Shown piece after piece: positions 33,570 to 34,142 of a stretch of 34,142 nucleotides of DNA. Origin of the DNA: Bacteroidota bacterium. GTDB lineage: Bacteria; Bacteroidota; Ignavibacteria; Kapaibacteriales; UBA2268. Both the position numbers and the translations under genes were made by a program. Below the pieces are notes generated by a model. The model had not been told where the DNA came from. It made no database searches and saw nothing but the letters and a program-made list of their open reading frames with translations. Within the stretch, counting starts at the first letter, position 1; every line of letters starts with the position of its first letter. Location of the stretch: assembly GCA_021780815.1 (NCBI GenBank), contig JAJXYC010000016.1, positions 1-34,142 of the forward strand, given 5' to 3'.

Positions 33570-34142
33570 GTAAAGAAATTATCACAAATCAAATTCAGAT
33601 TGATAATTGGATATACACAATCCGTGAAAAGCAAGTCATGGTTGATTTTCATTTGGCAGAATTATATGAAGTAGAAACAAAAAGAATTAATGAGCAGGTA
33701 AAACGTAATCAAGACAGATTTCCTGAACGATTTATGTTCCAACTAACTAAAGAAGAATGGGAAAACTTGAAGTCGCAAAATGCGACCTTAGAACTCAATA
33801 ATCTAAGGTCGCAAAATGCGACCTTAGAAAGTAAACAGGGAAAACATAGGAAGTATCTGCCTTATGTATTTACAGAACAAGGCGTTGCAATGCTATCTTC
33901 GGTATTGAAAAGTGATATTGCTGTTAAGGTTAGTATTCAAATAATGGATGCTTTTGTTAAAATGAGACAAATCCTTATAGAAAATTCATTGATTAATCAT
34001 CGCTTAGAAAAAATCGAAAGAAAACAACTCGATACCGACCAAAAATTCGAACAAGTCTTCAAAGCATTAGAAAGTAAAGATTCAATCCCTACGCAAGGTG
34101 TTTTCTTCGAAGGACAGATTTTTGATGCTTATGAACTTGCTT
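33566..34142 (+). CDS. ORF6N-domain protein (3' truncated by window)
   Basis: The frame runs open from ATG 33566 to the window end (192 codons). Residues 10-115 match the ORF6N DNA-binding domain of phage and mobile-element proteins: REKQVMVDFHLAELYEVETK, RFPERFMFQLTKEEW and YLPYVFTEQGVAMLSSVL. A helical stretch follows (about 130-175), then QGVFFEGQIFDAYEL, also usual in the family. A duplicated LKSQNATLE/LRSQNATLE stretch (about 69-88), encoded by near-perfect palindromes, interrupts the usual link between the EEW and YLPY segments. The ATG overlaps the hsdM stop by 4 bases. ORF6N-type genes often sit inside type I restriction loci; their role there is not established. Confidence 0.88.
   Translation, partial: MSKEIITNQIQIDNWIYTIREKQVMVDFHLAELYEVETKRINEQVKRNQDRFPERFMFQLTKEEWENLKSQNATLELNNLRSQNATLESKQGKHRKYLPYVFTEQGVAMLSSVLKSDIAVKVSIQIMDAFVKMRQILIENSLINHRLEKIERKQLDTDQKFEQVFKALESKDSIPTQGVFFEGQIFDAYELA
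33772..33829 (+). repeat. Duplicated palindromic unit inside the ORF6N gene
   Basis: A 22-base unit beginning GTCGCAAAATGCGACC occurs at 33772-33793 and 33808-33829 (period 36, in frame). The second copy lies in a palindrome with 12-base arms TCTAAGGTCGCA and TGCGACCTTAGA around AAA (33802-33828). Confidence 0.9.

Larger units (their letters stand above)
26209..34142. mobile_element. Putative integrative island downstream of tRNA-Glu (right end not seen)
   Basis: Starting at the tRNA 3' end the content changes to an orphan protein, an excisionase-like HTH protein, tiny overlapping ORFs, a Toprim/DUF3987 primase-helicase, an XRE regulator, a long non-coding stretch, and a type I restriction-modification start. 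Replication-type genes beside a tRNA suggest an integrated plasmid- or P4-like element. I see no integrase, relaxase or direct repeat of the tRNA end, so the limits are uncertain. The restriction-modification part may be a separate insertion. Confidence 0.45.

Noticed and set aside
33293-33652. Minus-strand frame of 119 residues
   Set aside because: It is antisense to the end of hsdM and the start of the ORF6N gene, both of which have clear domains.

Overview
The window is AT-rich bacterial DNA. It carries three type IX secretion (T9SS/Por) C-terminal sorting domains, several promoters resembling the Bacteroidota -7 element (TAnnTTTG), and weak or absent Shine-Dalgarno sites on many genes. 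With an SDR-type threonine dehydrogenase and a GDP-mannose pyrophosphorylase/phosphohexomutase fusion, this points to the Bacteroidota/Chlorobiota/Ignavibacteria/Kapabacteria group. I cannot assign a genus.

Layout. (1) 1-2489: the end of a T9SS cargo gene, then a minus-strand cassette of a small Cys-rich secreted protein, a secreted propeller-like protein and a secreted thioredoxin-fold protein. (2) 2858-5141: malate dehydrogenase and a mitochondrial-type citrate synthase, a TCA pair with a good terminator. (3) 5351-15280, minus strand: a giant secreted WD40 protein with a T9SS tail, a long-chain acyl-CoA synthetase, a membrane-anchored penicillin-acylase-family Ntn hydrolase whose nucleophile position is Cys, and an extended SDR. 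(4) 15428-18849, plus strand: the sugar nucleotidyltransferase/phosphomutase fusion and a secreted C-type lectin. (5) 18846-22130: a hemerythrin-PAS sensor (minus) divergent from threonine dehydrogenase and a flavodiiron protein, suggesting O2/NO handling. (6) 22142-26037: a FemAB-like transferase, a glycosyltransferase, LspA and RluD, mostly envelope functions. (7) tRNA-Glu(CTC) at 26137-26208. (8) 26209 to the end: an accessory island with an orphan protein, an excisionase-like HTH protein, two tiny overlapping ORFs, a Toprim/DUF3987 primase-helicase, an XRE regulator, about 1 kb of non-coding DNA, then a type I methyltransferase (HsdM) and an ORF6N protein cut by the window edge.

The island holds the most unusual signals. 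A non-coding array at 31242-31332 repeats the heptamer CTCTTAA every 10-11 bases. The replication operon has strong stem-loops 25-27 bases after three successive start codons; two of these belong to a duplicated gene start and differ by a compensatory base-pair change. No integrase and no second attachment site are visible, so the limits of the island are not established.
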